DNA of 16,542 bases from UBA724 sp964229545 (GCA_964229545.1 CAXRDP010000007.1:1-16542), one strand, 5' to 3'; shown: positions 1-6,731, counted from the first letter of the stretch. Translations and numbers: made by a program. The notes: generated by a model not told the origin, from the sequence alone.

Positions 1-76
1 GCTAGGATTAGCAGATATTTCATGTTTTTAAAAATAGTGATTTTAACCACCATATGAAATACTTAACAAAATAATA

Positions 77-118
77 ATGATTGTGATTTTAAAACTTTGA
101 AAAAAGCCGAAAAAATTC
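77..118 (+). other. In-frame upstream start and stop ahead of the first ORF
   Basis: An ATG at 77-79, preceded by an A-rich stretch typical of Bacteroidota starts, reads seven codons (MIVILKL) and then meets TGA at 98-100. The frame is the same as that of the ORF starting at 119, and the codons between the stop and that ATG read KKPKKF. Without the TGA one continuous protein of about 108 residues would result, starting with a short hydrophobic beta-strand-like stretch, as small alpha+beta-barrel proteins do. This suggests a nonsense mutation or a small frameshift in the 5' part of the gene, but a sequencing error cannot be excluded. Confidence 0.5.
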
Positions 119-403
119 ATGAGAGAGACGCACCATGTTAAGGGTGAAGTGGAGCCTCTTGTTTTAACGTATGCTGTTTTAAAGGCTCCTGAGTTAAATA
201 ACCCACTCGATCCAAATAGTGGAGAGACAGGAAACACTCTTTACGGAATTACAGAAATATACAATGGTCCTGAAGGTGCCATGGCACACATGGAATTGGG
301 TCAGCAAAGAGAACAGATGTTTTCAGAGTTAGTAGCATTAACAAATGAATATTGTATTTCTGGAATTCTTGGAGCTCCAGTTATTGCAGCAATGTTTGAT
401 TAA
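119..403 (+). CDS. Small protein, possibly dimeric alpha+beta-barrel (ABM-like), probably 5'-truncated
   Basis: This is a 94-residue ORF whose function I cannot assign with confidence. The pattern (a stretch ending in LVLTYAVLKAPE, then TGNTLYGITEIYNGPEGAMAHME, a helix, and a final ILGAPVIAAMFD strand) resembles the antibiotic-biosynthesis-monooxygenase/YgiN-like fold: strand, helix starting in a GAMAHME-type segment, and a last strand near the C-terminus. Such proteins are usually about 95-110 residues and begin with a hydrophobic strand, which is missing here if translation starts at 119 but present just upstream, separated by an in-frame TGA at 98-100. It stands alone, with no partner gene; the next gene on this strand starts about 525 bases downstream. 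It may be a decayed gene or a functional shortened one. Confidence 0.5.
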   Translation: MRETHHVKGEVEPLVLTYAVLKAPELNNPLDPNSGETGNTLYGITEIYNGPEGAMAHMELGQQREQMFSELVALTNEYCISGILGAPVIAAMFD

Positions 404-566
404 TTAATTTTATCAAGAGTTTGTATCTAACACCACATTTTAACAGAGTTAAATAATAAAAGTCCGATTAGGCACCCTCGCTTTAGAAAGAAGCTTCTTG
501 ATCAAATAGATTGTTAACTTAAAATCTTTAGGAGTAAAAGCTATGTTCGATATTTCAAAAGAGTTT

Positions 567-646
567 ACTACAAAGCCAAGACCAAGTGCACACAGTGCTT
601 GGTCTTTTTTTATGCTTCGAATGCAAACTAGTTTAAAATGAGAAAG
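567..646 (+). repeat. Dispersed intergenic repeat, copy A
   Basis: Eighty bases that align without gaps to 2323-2402; by hand count 73 of 80 positions are identical. The core is a perfect 9-bp hairpin followed by T7, and the flanks (ACTACAAAGCC before; TTCGA, CTAGTTT and TGAGAAAG after) are conserved too, so the repeat is more than a terminator. Differences between A and C spare the stem and fall in the loop or the 3' flank. Read as protein, the differences are all non-synonymous, which argues against coding constraint. Confidence 0.8.
578..611 (+). terminator. Rho-independent terminator inside repeat copy A
   Basis: AAGACCAAG at 578-586 pairs perfectly with CTTGGTCTT at 598-606, with possible extra CAC/GTG pairing in the loop, and a run of T covers 605-611. 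The orientation fits plus-strand transcription. The upstream plus-strand gene ends at 403, about 175 bases away. Confidence 0.7.
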
Positions 647-749
647 TAAAAAAAGAACTGTTTTCGGCGAAGGCGAAAACTTGGTCTGTGTTATTGTGCA
701 AGCATCCCCACTCTGGTCCAACTAGCAAAGCGAGTTACTCCAGCTCCCG

Positions 750-820
750 CTACAAAGCCAAGACCAATTGCACACAGTACTCGTTCTATTTTTGTGCTTC
801 GAAAACAAGTCAAACGACTT
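750..820 (+). repeat. Dispersed intergenic repeat, copy B (degenerate)
   Basis: CTACAAAGCCAAGACCAA matches copies A and C, followed by TGCACACAGT, and a GTGCTTCGAA segment matches the part after the hairpin in copy A. The right arm of the hairpin has decayed (TCGTTCTA where TTGGTCTT is expected), so it should no longer fold into an efficient terminator. Similarity fades after about 805. Copies A and B lie 183 bases apart in the same orientation. Confidence 0.6.
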
Positions 821-889
821 CATTCAAAATTTGAAACTCATAATCTAAAATTTTATTTATACCTAATAATATTGAGTTAATAGCGGTTT

Positions 890-923
890 TTGGAATTTTA
901 TTGAAACTATAGCCCTACATTCG
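890..923 (+). promoter_or_regulatory. Possible Bacteroidota-type promoter of the helicase gene
   Basis: TTG at 890-892 and TACATTCG at 916-923 fit the TTG / TAnnTTTG pattern of Bacteroidota housekeeping promoters with a 23-base spacer and one mismatch at -7. The start codon at 929 follows almost at once, implying a very short leader. Confidence 0.35.
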
Positions 924-928
924 CGCCC

Positions 929-2248
929 ATGACATTTTCCAAACTGGAGATTATCTCTCCAATTCTAAAGGCTATTGATGAGCAGGGATACACAACTCCA
1001 ACGCCAATTCAAACCCAAGCCATACCAATACTTTTAAAGGGCAGTGATTTACTCGGATGCGCTCAAACAGGAACTGGCAAAACAGCCGCATTTTCGATTC
1101 CTCTTTTACAACGACTTTTTTTGACCCGTTCAAATAAAAAGAAGAAAGGAAGAAGGGTTCTAAAAGCCCTAATTGTTTCTCCAACTAGAGAACTTGCTTT
1201 GCAGATTTTCGATAATATTAACAATTACTCAAAATATACGGGAATTAAAAGCGTTGTGATTTTTGGTGGTGTTAGTCAACACAAACAAACAAGTGCCCTC
1301 AAAAATGGTGCGGATATTTTGGTGGCCACACCTGGTCGTCTTATCGATCTCATGGGTCAAGGCTTTATTCATCTGAACAACATAGAATACTTTGTGTTGG
1401 ATGAAGCAGACCAGATGCTTGACATGGGCTTTATTCATGACATAAAAAAAATCATTGCGAAGCTTCCCAAAAAAAGACAGTCTTTGTTTTTTTCAGCAAC
1501 GATGCCAGAAGCAATAATAGAATTGTCAGATCAGATATTGGGCAATCCAAAACGTGTGACTATTGCACCTGAACAGACTACTGCGGAAAAAGTTTCACAG
1601 TCTTTGTATTATGTAAGCAAACCAGATAAAGGAGAGTTGCTAAAATATGTAATCAATAAAAAAAGAAGTGGTTCAATTTTAGTATTCTCTCGTACCAAGC
1701 ATGGTGCAGATAAAATTGTGAGGTCTTTACAGAAATCAAATATTAAGTCGGAAGCCATTCATGGAAACAAATCTCAAAACGCAAGACAAAAGACTTTACT
1801 CCGCTTTAAACAAAATAAATTTTCTGTACTAGTCGCAACAGATATCGCAGCACGTGGAATTGATGTGAGTAAATTGTCTTTGGTTATCAATTATGATTTG
1901 CCTAATGTACCGGAAACCTACGTGCATCGTATTGGACGCACAGGCCGTGCACAAGAAATTGGAGAAGCGATAACGTTTTGTTCAAATGGAGAAAAGAGTT
2001 ATTTACGAGATATTCAAAAGTTGATTAATCAAAAAATCCCAGTCATTTATGACCATCCTTTTCACGTTCAAAAAGATGCAGTTTTACTTGAGGAAAAAAA
2101 GCACGATAAAGACGAAAATAAATCGAGAAGCGCTTCTTTTAGACCAAAGACGGCAAAAAAAAGAGGGGAATCCTTAAAAGGGAAGTTTAAAAAGGACTTA
2201 ACAAACAAATCTAACCTTAAGAAGAGTTTTAAAAGAAAAAAAAGATAA
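929..2248 (+). CDS. DEAD-box ATP-dependent RNA helicase, RhlE type
   Basis: ATP-driven unwinding of RNA duplexes, probably in ribosome assembly or RNA turnover in the cytoplasm. All family motifs are present: F3 and the Q motif TPTPIQ (24-28 with Q28), Walker A AQTGTGKT (45-52), PTREL, TPGRL, DEAD (158-161), SAT (189-191), ATDIAARGID, and HRIGRTGR (333-340). The N-terminal motif spelling is closest to RhlE. After the two RecA-like domains (about 1-370) comes a lysine-rich, low-complexity tail (from about 385) ending in KKSFKRKKR, a common RNA-binding extension in bacterial DEAD-box proteins. The 439-residue length is normal for RhlE. The gene stands alone, between repeat copies A/B and C, with the terminator of copy C about 85 bases downstream. 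Bases are notably AT-rich compared with the genes to the right. Helicase family identity is firm; the subgroup is less certain. Confidence 0.96.
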   Translation: MTFSKLEIISPILKAIDEQGYTTPTPIQTQAIPILLKGSDLLGCAQTGTGKTAAFSIPLLQRLFLTRSNKKKKGRRVLKALIVSPTRELALQIFDNINNYSKYTGIKSVVIFGGVSQHKQTSALKNGADILVATPGRLIDLMGQGFIHLNNIEYFVLDEADQMLDMGFIHDIKKIIAKLPKKRQSLFFSATMPEAIIELSDQILGNPKRVTIAPEQTTAEKVSQSLYYVSKPDKGELLKYVINKKRSGSILVFSRTKHGADKIVRSLQKSNIKSEAIHGNKSQNARQKTLLRFKQNKFSVLVATDIAARGIDVSKLSLVINYDLPNVPETYVHRIGRTGRAQEIGEAITFCSNGEKSYLRDIQKLINQKIPVIYDHPFHVQKDAVLLEEKKHDKDENKSRSASFRPKTAKKRGESLKGKFKKDLTNKSNLKKSFKRKKR

Positions 2249-2322
2249 TATGTATTATACTGGTAACCTTCTCAAACTTTCTAAATAATAAAAATGTAGG
2301 TTTAGAAAACCTGTCAATAGGG

Positions 2323-2402
2323 ACTACAAAGCCAAGACCAAGTGCACAAAGTGCTTGGTCTTTTTTTATGGTTCGAGTGCAACCTAGTTTGTAGTGAGAA
2401 AG
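2323..2402 (+). repeat. Dispersed intergenic repeat, copy C
   Basis: This matches copy A (567-646) over its full 80 bases with seven mismatches by hand count. It begins 74 bases after the helicase stop codon. The hairpin stem is identical to that of copy A; the loop differs by one base (AAA for ACA). Copies A and C flank the helicase gene in direct orientation, about 1.76 kb apart. Confidence 0.8.
2334..2367 (+). terminator. Rho-independent terminator after the helicase gene
   Basis: AAGACCAAG at 2334-2342 pairs with CTTGGTCTT at 2354-2362, followed by T7 at 2361-2367. It is oriented to stop plus-strand transcripts from the helicase. On the minus strand the hairpin is followed by a GC-containing segment, so it would serve the converging gene poorly. 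Confidence 0.75.
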
Positions 2403-2518
2403 CAGTGATTAAGACCGGCTTAGTTTAAAGGGGGTATAAATCCATGAATTGGACACCATTGAAAACAAACCCACCCATTAAGGAATATATGTTTCAGAAA
2501 GTTTTCGGGTTTGGCACC

Positions 2519-2749
2519 CTAATTGACCTTAACCACTTTTTTGATTTGAGGAGCGTATTTCTTGATGGTAGTTTCCACACCCAACTGTAAAGTCATCTGG
2601 TTGACAGAACAGGCGATGCAATTGCCTTGAAGCTCCACGATTACTGTGTCACCTTCGATAGCAACCAGCGAAATATCTCCGCCATCATTCACCAAAAAAG
2701 GACGAATTTCATCTAGGGCTTTTTCTACAAGTTGTTCCAGTTCGGCCAT
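2519..2749 (-). CDS. NifU-like Fe-S cluster scaffold/carrier protein
   Basis: A 76-residue protein made of a single NifU C-terminal domain, which binds or transfers an Fe-S cluster in the cytoplasm. Family marks are the N-terminal helix with the NDGGDISLV segment (21-29), the CxxC pair C44-I-A-C47 in GNCIACSVN, and the TLQLGVET segment after it. The gene starts five bases after the mrp-like stop codon, so both are surely co-transcribed; pairing a Mrp ATPase with an Nfu-type carrier fits a shared role in Fe-S delivery. Full-length family members can carry extra N-terminal domains; this is the short form. The start ATG is the first in frame, and the length fits single-domain relatives. Confidence 0.93.
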   Translation of the reverse strand: MAELEQLVEKALDEIRPFLVNDGGDISLVAIEGDTVIVELQGNCIACSVNQMTLQLGVETTIKKYAPQIKKVVKVN

Positions 2750-2754
2750 AGTTT

Positions 2755-3885
2755 TTAGGATTTTTGAACGGCAGCACAGCCTGCCATAGTGGTTATTTTA
2801 ATCGCCTCTGTAGGAGGAAGTTCTTCATTCCGTTTGACAAGTTCGCTAACGAGATTGCGCGTTACTTCAACAAACTGCTCAGCCACAGGACTGTTTTCCT
2901 GCAATACAGCTGGTCTACCTACATCGCCTGCCTCGCGTACGCTTTGTACCAAAGGAAGTGCTCCCAAAAAGGGAACCTCCAAATCGGTCGCCAAATATTT
3001 TGCACCGCCTTTTCCAAAGATATAATATTTGTTGTCTGGTAATTCTTCAGGAGTAAAGTAGGCCATGTTCTCAATAATTCCCAAAACAGGTACTTGTATG
3101 CTGTCTTGTTGAAACATTGCAACCCCTTTTTTGGCATCGGCCAGAGCCACGGCTTGAGGCGTACTCACAACCGCCGCTCCTGTGATGGGCAACGACTGCA
3201 TAATGCTCAAATGGATATCTCCGGTTCCCGGTGGCAAATCAATCAGTAAAAAATCTAATGTGCCCCAATCGGCATCAAAAATCATCTGATTAAGGGCTTT
3301 GGCAGCCATCGGACCCCGCCAAATTACCGCTTGATCAGGCTCGGTAAAAAACCCTATCGATAGCAACTTGATTCCATAATTGGAAACAGGTTTCATCTTA
3401 GACTTCCCATCTACCGTAACAGCCAAGGGGCGCTCATAAGCCACATCGAACATCATGGGCATGGAAGGCCCGTAAATATCTGCGTCTAATATTCCTACCT
3501 TAAAACCCATTTCTGCTAAGGTAATGGCCAAATTCGCAGTCACAGTCGATTTGCCAACACCGCCTTTGCCAGAAGCCACCGCTACGATGTTCTGAATACC
3601 AGGAATGGACTTCCCTTTGATGGGAGCGGCAACTTTGGGAGGGGCAGCTAATTTGCTGTTTACCTGAATTTTCAACTGCGCACCAAAACGTTCTTGAATA
3701 GCCTCCACCACGACTGCCTCAGTTTTTTTGCGCGCTTGCAAACTAGGGCTAGGAAGGGTCAGGTCGATGATGAGTTCTTCACCAAAAACTTGAAGGTTGG
3801 TAAGTCCGCCTATGGCTCCCAGTGTCTGGTCTGTGCCGTGGACGGTAAGCTGGTTGATGAGTTCTTCGATTTCGGGCTTGCGCAC
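2755..3885 (-). CDS. Mrp/ApbC family iron-sulfur carrier P-loop ATPase
   Basis: A 376-residue cytoplasmic ATPase of the Mrp/NBP35 family, which helps load Fe-S clusters onto target proteins. Residues about 5-77 form a MIP18/DUF59-like domain; the deviant Walker A motif GKGGVGKS is at 106-113, and GILDADIYGPSMPMMF and LIDLPPGTGDIHLS follow. The CxxC pair that usually binds the cluster is not seen: the segment after IENMAYF reads TPEELPDNKYYIFGKGG, with no cysteine. As I recall, this is usual in Bacteroidota Mrp proteins. A lone cysteine remains near the C-terminus (GCAAVQKS). The start is GTG; no ATG lies between it and the in-frame stop 24 bases upstream (an ATT directly precedes it). Downstream, the NifU-like gene follows after five bases. 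A -7-like promoter element lies just upstream. Confidence 0.94.
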   Translation of the reverse strand: MRKPEIEELINQLTVHGTDQTLGAIGGLTNLQVFGEELIIDLTLPSPSLQARKKTEAVVVEAIQERFGAQLKIQVNSKLAAPPKVAAPIKGKSIPGIQNIVAVASGKGGVGKSTVTANLAITLAEMGFKVGILDADIYGPSMPMMFDVAYERPLAVTVDGKSKMKPVSNYGIKLLSIGFFTEPDQAVIWRGPMAAKALNQMIFDADWGTLDFLLIDLPPGTGDIHLSIMQSLPITGAAVVSTPQAVALADAKKGVAMFQQDSIQVPVLGIIENMAYFTPEELPDNKYYIFGKGGAKYLATDLEVPFLGALPLVQSVREAGDVGRPAVLQENSPVAEQFVEVTRNLVSELVKRNEELPPTEAIKITTMAGCAAVQKS

Positions 3886-3914
3886 AATGTTTTCTTTAAA
3901 ATGATTCTAAATTG

Positions 3915-3922
3915 CAAATATA
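3915..3922 (-). promoter_or_regulatory. Possible -7 element for the mrp-nifU pair
   Basis: The minus strand reads TATATTTG here, an exact fit to TAnnTTTG, about 30 bases before the GTG start of the Mrp gene. No clear -33 TTG is seen at the right distance, and the upstream part would lie inside the end of the alkyltransferase-like gene. It suggests that Mrp and NifU can be transcribed separately from the two-component operon. Confidence 0.4.
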
Positions 3923-3938
3923 GGGCATCTGCACCAAC

Positions 3939-4274
3939 CTACACAGCATCAGCAGGTTTCCAAAAAACAGTTTCAAAATCTACAATTTGATCATTGACAA
4001 TCCGATGACCTTCTTGTTCTAACAGTTGTTGCATGACCCTTGGCCCACCAAAATGATGCTTTCCGGTCAGCATTCCTGTTCTATTGACCACCCGATGGGC
4101 AGGCACTTCGGGGCGTGTATGGGCAGCATTCATGGCCCAGCCTACCATCCGCGCAGATCTTCGTGTTCCAAGATATTCAGCGATGGCACCATAGGTGCTC
4201 ACACGGCCTTCAGGTATCTGCCGAACCACTTCGTATACACGCAAAAAGAAATCTGAAGAAGTGCTATGAGGCAT
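3939..4274 (-). CDS. Alkyltransferase-like protein (ATL), MGMT-family DNA-binding protein
   Basis: A 111-residue protein of the Ada/MGMT DNA-binding fold. It has the helix-turn-helix core RVSTYGAIAEYLG (24-36) and the active-site loop PAHRVVN (58-64), where the methyl-accepting cysteine of PCHRV is replaced by alanine (A59). Known ATLs with Trp or Ala at this place cannot remove alkyl groups; they bind O6-alkylguanine, flip it out and hand the lesion to nucleotide excision repair. The N-terminal domain of full MGMT is absent, as in other ATLs. The gene overlaps the end of trmB by 11 bases and is followed by a 53-base gap to the mrp-like gene. It is co-transcribed with trmB; whether it answers to the upstream two-component system is unknown. 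Confidence 0.9.
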   Translation of the reverse strand: MPHSTSSDFFLRVYEVVRQIPEGRVSTYGAIAEYLGTRRSARMVGWAMNAAHTRPEVPAHRVVNRTGMLTGKHHFGGPRVMQQLLEQEGHRIVNDQIVDFETVFWKPADAV

Positions 4275-4941
4275 TAAAAGAAAATTTTAGGTAAGTAATG
4301 GGGATGTCTTGGGACAAATACATGGCTTCATAAAAAGTTTGAATGTCAATGACTTCTTTGGGGGCGTGTACATATTTGTACACATCGTGATGTGCCATAA
4401 TGGGACGAATGCCCAAACCTTGAAGCACGCCCAAAGTGTAACCATGTAAAAAAGACGAATCTGTTTTGAGATGCACCACGCCTTCTTGTCGAAGTATGTT
4501 TTTGTATTTGGTTAAAAAATCAGGGTTTGTCAGTCGGTGTTTGGTACGCTTGTACTTGAGTTGAGGGTCAGGAAAAGTGAGCCATATTTCAGAAACTTCT
4601 TCAACGCCAAAAACATGTTCTATAAGCTCTATTTGTGTACGGACAAAAGCCACATTGGGCAGATTTTCTTCAACAGCGGTCTTGGCGCCTCTCCAAAATC
4701 GTGCGCCTTTGATGTCGATTCCTATAAAATTAAACTCTGGGTGGGCTTTCGCCAAGGCTACCGTATATTCTCCTTTACCGCACCCAAGCTCTACGACCAA
4801 AGGGTTGTCATTGCCAAAAAATGTGTTCCATTGGCCCTTAAGCTCAAAAGTATTTGCAATCAATGCTTCGCGTGTGGGCTGTAGCACATTGGCAAAAGTC
4901 TCGTTCTCTCTAAATCGCTTGAGTTTGTTTTTACTGCCCAT
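4264..4941 (-). CDS. trmB: tRNA (guanine-N7-)-methyltransferase
   Basis: A 225-residue SAM-dependent enzyme that makes 7-methylguanosine at position 46 of tRNA. The SAM-binding loop is VVELGCGKGEYT (49-60), followed by FIGIDIKGARFWRGAK (72-87), a TrmB signature. The catalytic segment LTFPDPQLKYKRTKHRL (121-137) is the family's FPDPWPKKRH motif with Gln-Leu in place of Trp-Pro. The length is usual. The gene starts ten bases after the sensor-kinase stop codon and overlaps the alkyltransferase-like gene by 11 bases, so it is part of the same transcript as the two-component genes. Confidence 0.95.
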   Translation of the reverse strand: MGSKNKLKRFRENETFANVLQPTREALIANTFELKGQWNTFFGNDNPLVVELGCGKGEYTVALAKAHPEFNFIGIDIKGARFWRGAKTAVEENLPNVAFVRTQIELIEHVFGVEEVSEIWLTFPDPQLKYKRTKHRLTNPDFLTKYKNILRQEGVVHLKTDSSFLHGYTLGVLQGLGIRPIMAHHDVYKYVHAPKEVIDIQTFYEAMYLSQDIPITYLKFSFNAS

Positions 4942-4951
4942 GGGATATGAA

Positions 4952-6028
4952 TTAATCTGCTTGGCTTTGTAAAAGAGCCGCTTTTTTCAACGTAAAGGAA
5001 AATTGGGATCCAATCTGTGGTTGGCTTTCCACAAAAATCTCCTCCTGGTGGGCTTCGATGATATGCTTTACGATAGAAAGCCCCAAACCAGAACCGCCCT
5101 CTTTACGGCTCCCACTTTTGTCCACCCTATAAAAACGCTCAAAAAGTCGGGGGATGTGTATTTTCTCAATCCCGTCTCCATTGTCAGCAATGCGCACAAT
5201 GATACGGTTGTGGTCATAGGTTTCAATTCGAATTTCCGTGGTCCCTTTAACCTTTCCATATTTTATGGAATTCACTACCAAATTGGTCAATACCTGTTGG
5301 ATACGCTCCTGGTCGGCATAAACCTCAATAGGTTTTGTGTATTCTCTGTCGAACTCTAAAGAAATTTTTGATTTTTGGGCACGCATCTCCAACAATTCAA
5401 ATACGTTTTTTATCAATGCTATAATGTCAAAATAGCTTTCCTCCAAAGCTGTGTTTCCGGTCTCCAATTGGGTCAATAGATCCAAATCTTTGACGATATA
5501 ATTGAGGCGTTCCACCCCTTTATTGGCACGGTTTAGGTATTTTTTGTTGATGTTCTTGTCTTCCAAAGCACCATCGAGGAGGGTCAAAATATAGCCTTGC
5601 ACAGTAAATAGCGGTGTTTTCAACTCATGGGCCACATTCCCTAAAAATTCCTTTCTAAAAGCGTCCAAGTCTTTTAAGCTGTCGATTTCTAACTTCCTTT
5701 TGGCGACCACATCTTTTACTTCTGCAACCAAATCTTCCATATCCATGGTTTCTTCTTTGGGCACATACGGATTGTCTGGCACCATATTGTTATATAAGCG
5801 GGTAAGCTGATGATAGATAGCGCGTTGTATAGTTCTGCCTAAAATAAAATACCCGACGAGCCCCATCAATAGGGCTACACCCAAACAAACCCATAAAAAA
5901 TGGGTTTCAATATGAGAAAACCCAAGAGCATACCCAAAAACAACAGCATTGGAAATAAGGCTCAAGAAAAATATAAGTAATGCGCAAACAAAAGATAAGG
6001 TTTTAGAAGAATAAGTACGCTTTGCCAT
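4952..6028 (-). CDS. Membrane sensor histidine kinase, PhoR-like
   Basis: A 358-residue kinase with two hydrophobic segments (about 11-35 and 44-64) and almost no periplasmic loop, a linker, the HisKA dimerisation helix FLGNVAHELKTPL with phospho-acceptor H134, and the HATPase domain: N box with N249 and N253, G1 DNGDGI (282-287), F box RLFERFYRV and G2 GGSGLGL (311-317). The kinase half matches the PhoR type, but there is no large sensor domain and no PAS domain is recognisable in the roughly 60-residue linker, so the signal may be sensed in the membrane or through a partner. It follows the response regulator gene after five bases and surely forms a pair with it. In Bacteroidota such pairs are often labelled PhoPR; the signal cannot be told from sequence. 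Confidence 0.93.
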   Translation of the reverse strand: MAKRTYSSKTLSFVCALLIFFLSLISNAVVFGYALGFSHIETHFLWVCLGVALLMGLVGYFILGRTIQRAIYHQLTRLYNNMVPDNPYVPKEETMDMEDLVAEVKDVVAKRKLEIDSLKDLDAFRKEFLGNVAHELKTPLFTVQGYILTLLDGALEDKNINKKYLNRANKGVERLNYIVKDLDLLTQLETGNTALEESYFDIIALIKNVFELLEMRAQKSKISLEFDREYTKPIEVYADQERIQQVLTNLVVNSIKYGKVKGTTEIRIETYDHNRIIVRIADNGDGIEKIHIPRLFERFYRVDKSGSRKEGGSGLGLSIVKHIIEAHQEEIFVESQPQIGSQFSFTLKKAALLQSQAD

Positions 6029-6033
6029 AGAAT

Positions 6034-6717
6034 TTAGACTACATACTTATACCCCACTCCTTTAACAGTCTTAAAGTGTCGATCGCCAATTTTTTCACGC
6101 AATTTTCGGATGTGCACATCAATGGTGCGGCCGCCAACAATCACCTCGTTACCCCACACTCGGTCTAAAATAACTTCGCGCTCAAAAACTTTGTTGGGCT
6201 TGCTAGCCAACAAAGCCAACAACTCAAATTCTTTTCTAGGCAACAACTTTTCAGAACCATCATATACAATTTTGTATTCCTCACGATTGATGACCAAATC
6301 CCCGGCTTGGATAACATCTGCGTGCTCATTTCCTTTTTTTACACGACGCAACAAAGATTTCACTTTACTGACCAATACTTTAGGCTTGACGGGTTTGGTG
6401 ATATAATCATCAGCACCTGCCTCCAAACCGGCCACTTGTGAATAATCCTCACTTCGTGCCGTCAAAAAGACAACAATCATCTCATTGAGTTGAGGTATTT
6501 TTCGCAATTGCTCACAAGCTTCTATACCATCCATCTCGGGCATCATCACATCGAGAAGAGTGAGCTGTGGTAGGTGTTTTTTGGCTTTGGAGAGCGCTTC
6601 TACTCCATTTTTGGCAGTAAACACTTGATAGCCTTCGTTGGTCAAATTGTAACTGACGATTTCCAAGATGTCTGGCTCGTCGTCAACCAGTAAGATTTTG
6701 ATGTCTTTTTTTTTCAT
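6034..6717 (-). CDS. Response regulator, OmpR/PhoB family
   Basis: A 227-residue DNA-binding response regulator. The receiver domain (about 6-121) has the acidic pair D12/D13, the phospho-acceptor D56 in LLDVMMPEMDG, T86 and K108 in TKPVKP. The C-terminal winged-helix domain (about 133-227) ends with GGRTIDVHIRKLREKIG and TVKGVGYKYVV, typical of the OmpR/PhoB group. It is the first gene of the run down to the alkyltransferase-like gene, five bases ahead of the kinase gene. It is divergent from the LuxE-like gene, with only 33 bases between the two annotated starts, so control regions must overlap with coding DNA. Confidence 0.95.
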   Translation of the reverse strand: MKKKDIKILLVDDEPDILEIVSYNLTNEGYQVFTAKNGVEALSKAKKHLPQLTLLDVMMPEMDGIEACEQLRKIPQLNEMIVVFLTARSEDYSQVAGLEAGADDYITKPVKPKVLVSKVKSLLRRVKKGNEHADVIQAGDLVINREEYKIVYDGSEKLLPRKEFELLALLASKPNKVFEREVILDRVWGNEVIVGGRTIDVHIRKLREKIGDRHFKTVKGVGYKYVV

Positions 6718-6731
6718 TGGCCTTCAAATTT

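Larger units (their letters stand above)
404..928. other. Gene-poor intergenic stretch with two repeat copies
   Basis: No convincing gene is present. The stretch holds repeat copies A (567-646) and B (750 to about 820), which share the sequence around ACTACAAAGCCAAGACCAA. Between them lies a segment (about 637-832) open in one plus-strand frame but lacking any start codon. The remaining DNA is AT-rich. A small inverted repeat AAGTC/GACTT lies at 807-820 without a T-run. The right end carries the likely helicase promoter. Confidence 0.6.
2249..2518. other. Intergenic stretch between converging helicase and nifU-like genes
   Basis: It holds repeat copy C with its terminator. To its right lie CAAACCC (2466-2472) and GGGTTTG (2507-2513), a perfect 7-bp inverted repeat with a 34-base loop that could act in termination of the minus-strand nifU-like gene but is not convincing. 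No gene is seen. Confidence 0.6.

Noticed and set aside
98..100. TGA as a selenocysteine codon
   Set aside because: No hairpin resembling a bacterial SECIS is apparent just after the codon, and the protein family gives no reason for a selenocysteine there.
449..721. 90-residue minus-strand ORF
   Set aside because: It runs through repeat A and its hairpin, has no recognisable domain, and its sequence looks like read-through of non-coding DNA.
711..755. Possible tRNA remnant
   Set aside because: No acceptor, anticodon and T arm could be laid out in either strand; the GC-rich words belong to the repeat-linked segment.
2085..2248. Lysine-rich helicase tail as a frameshift product
   Set aside because: Basic low-complexity tails are common in RhlE-type helicases and the frame is continuous to a normal stop.
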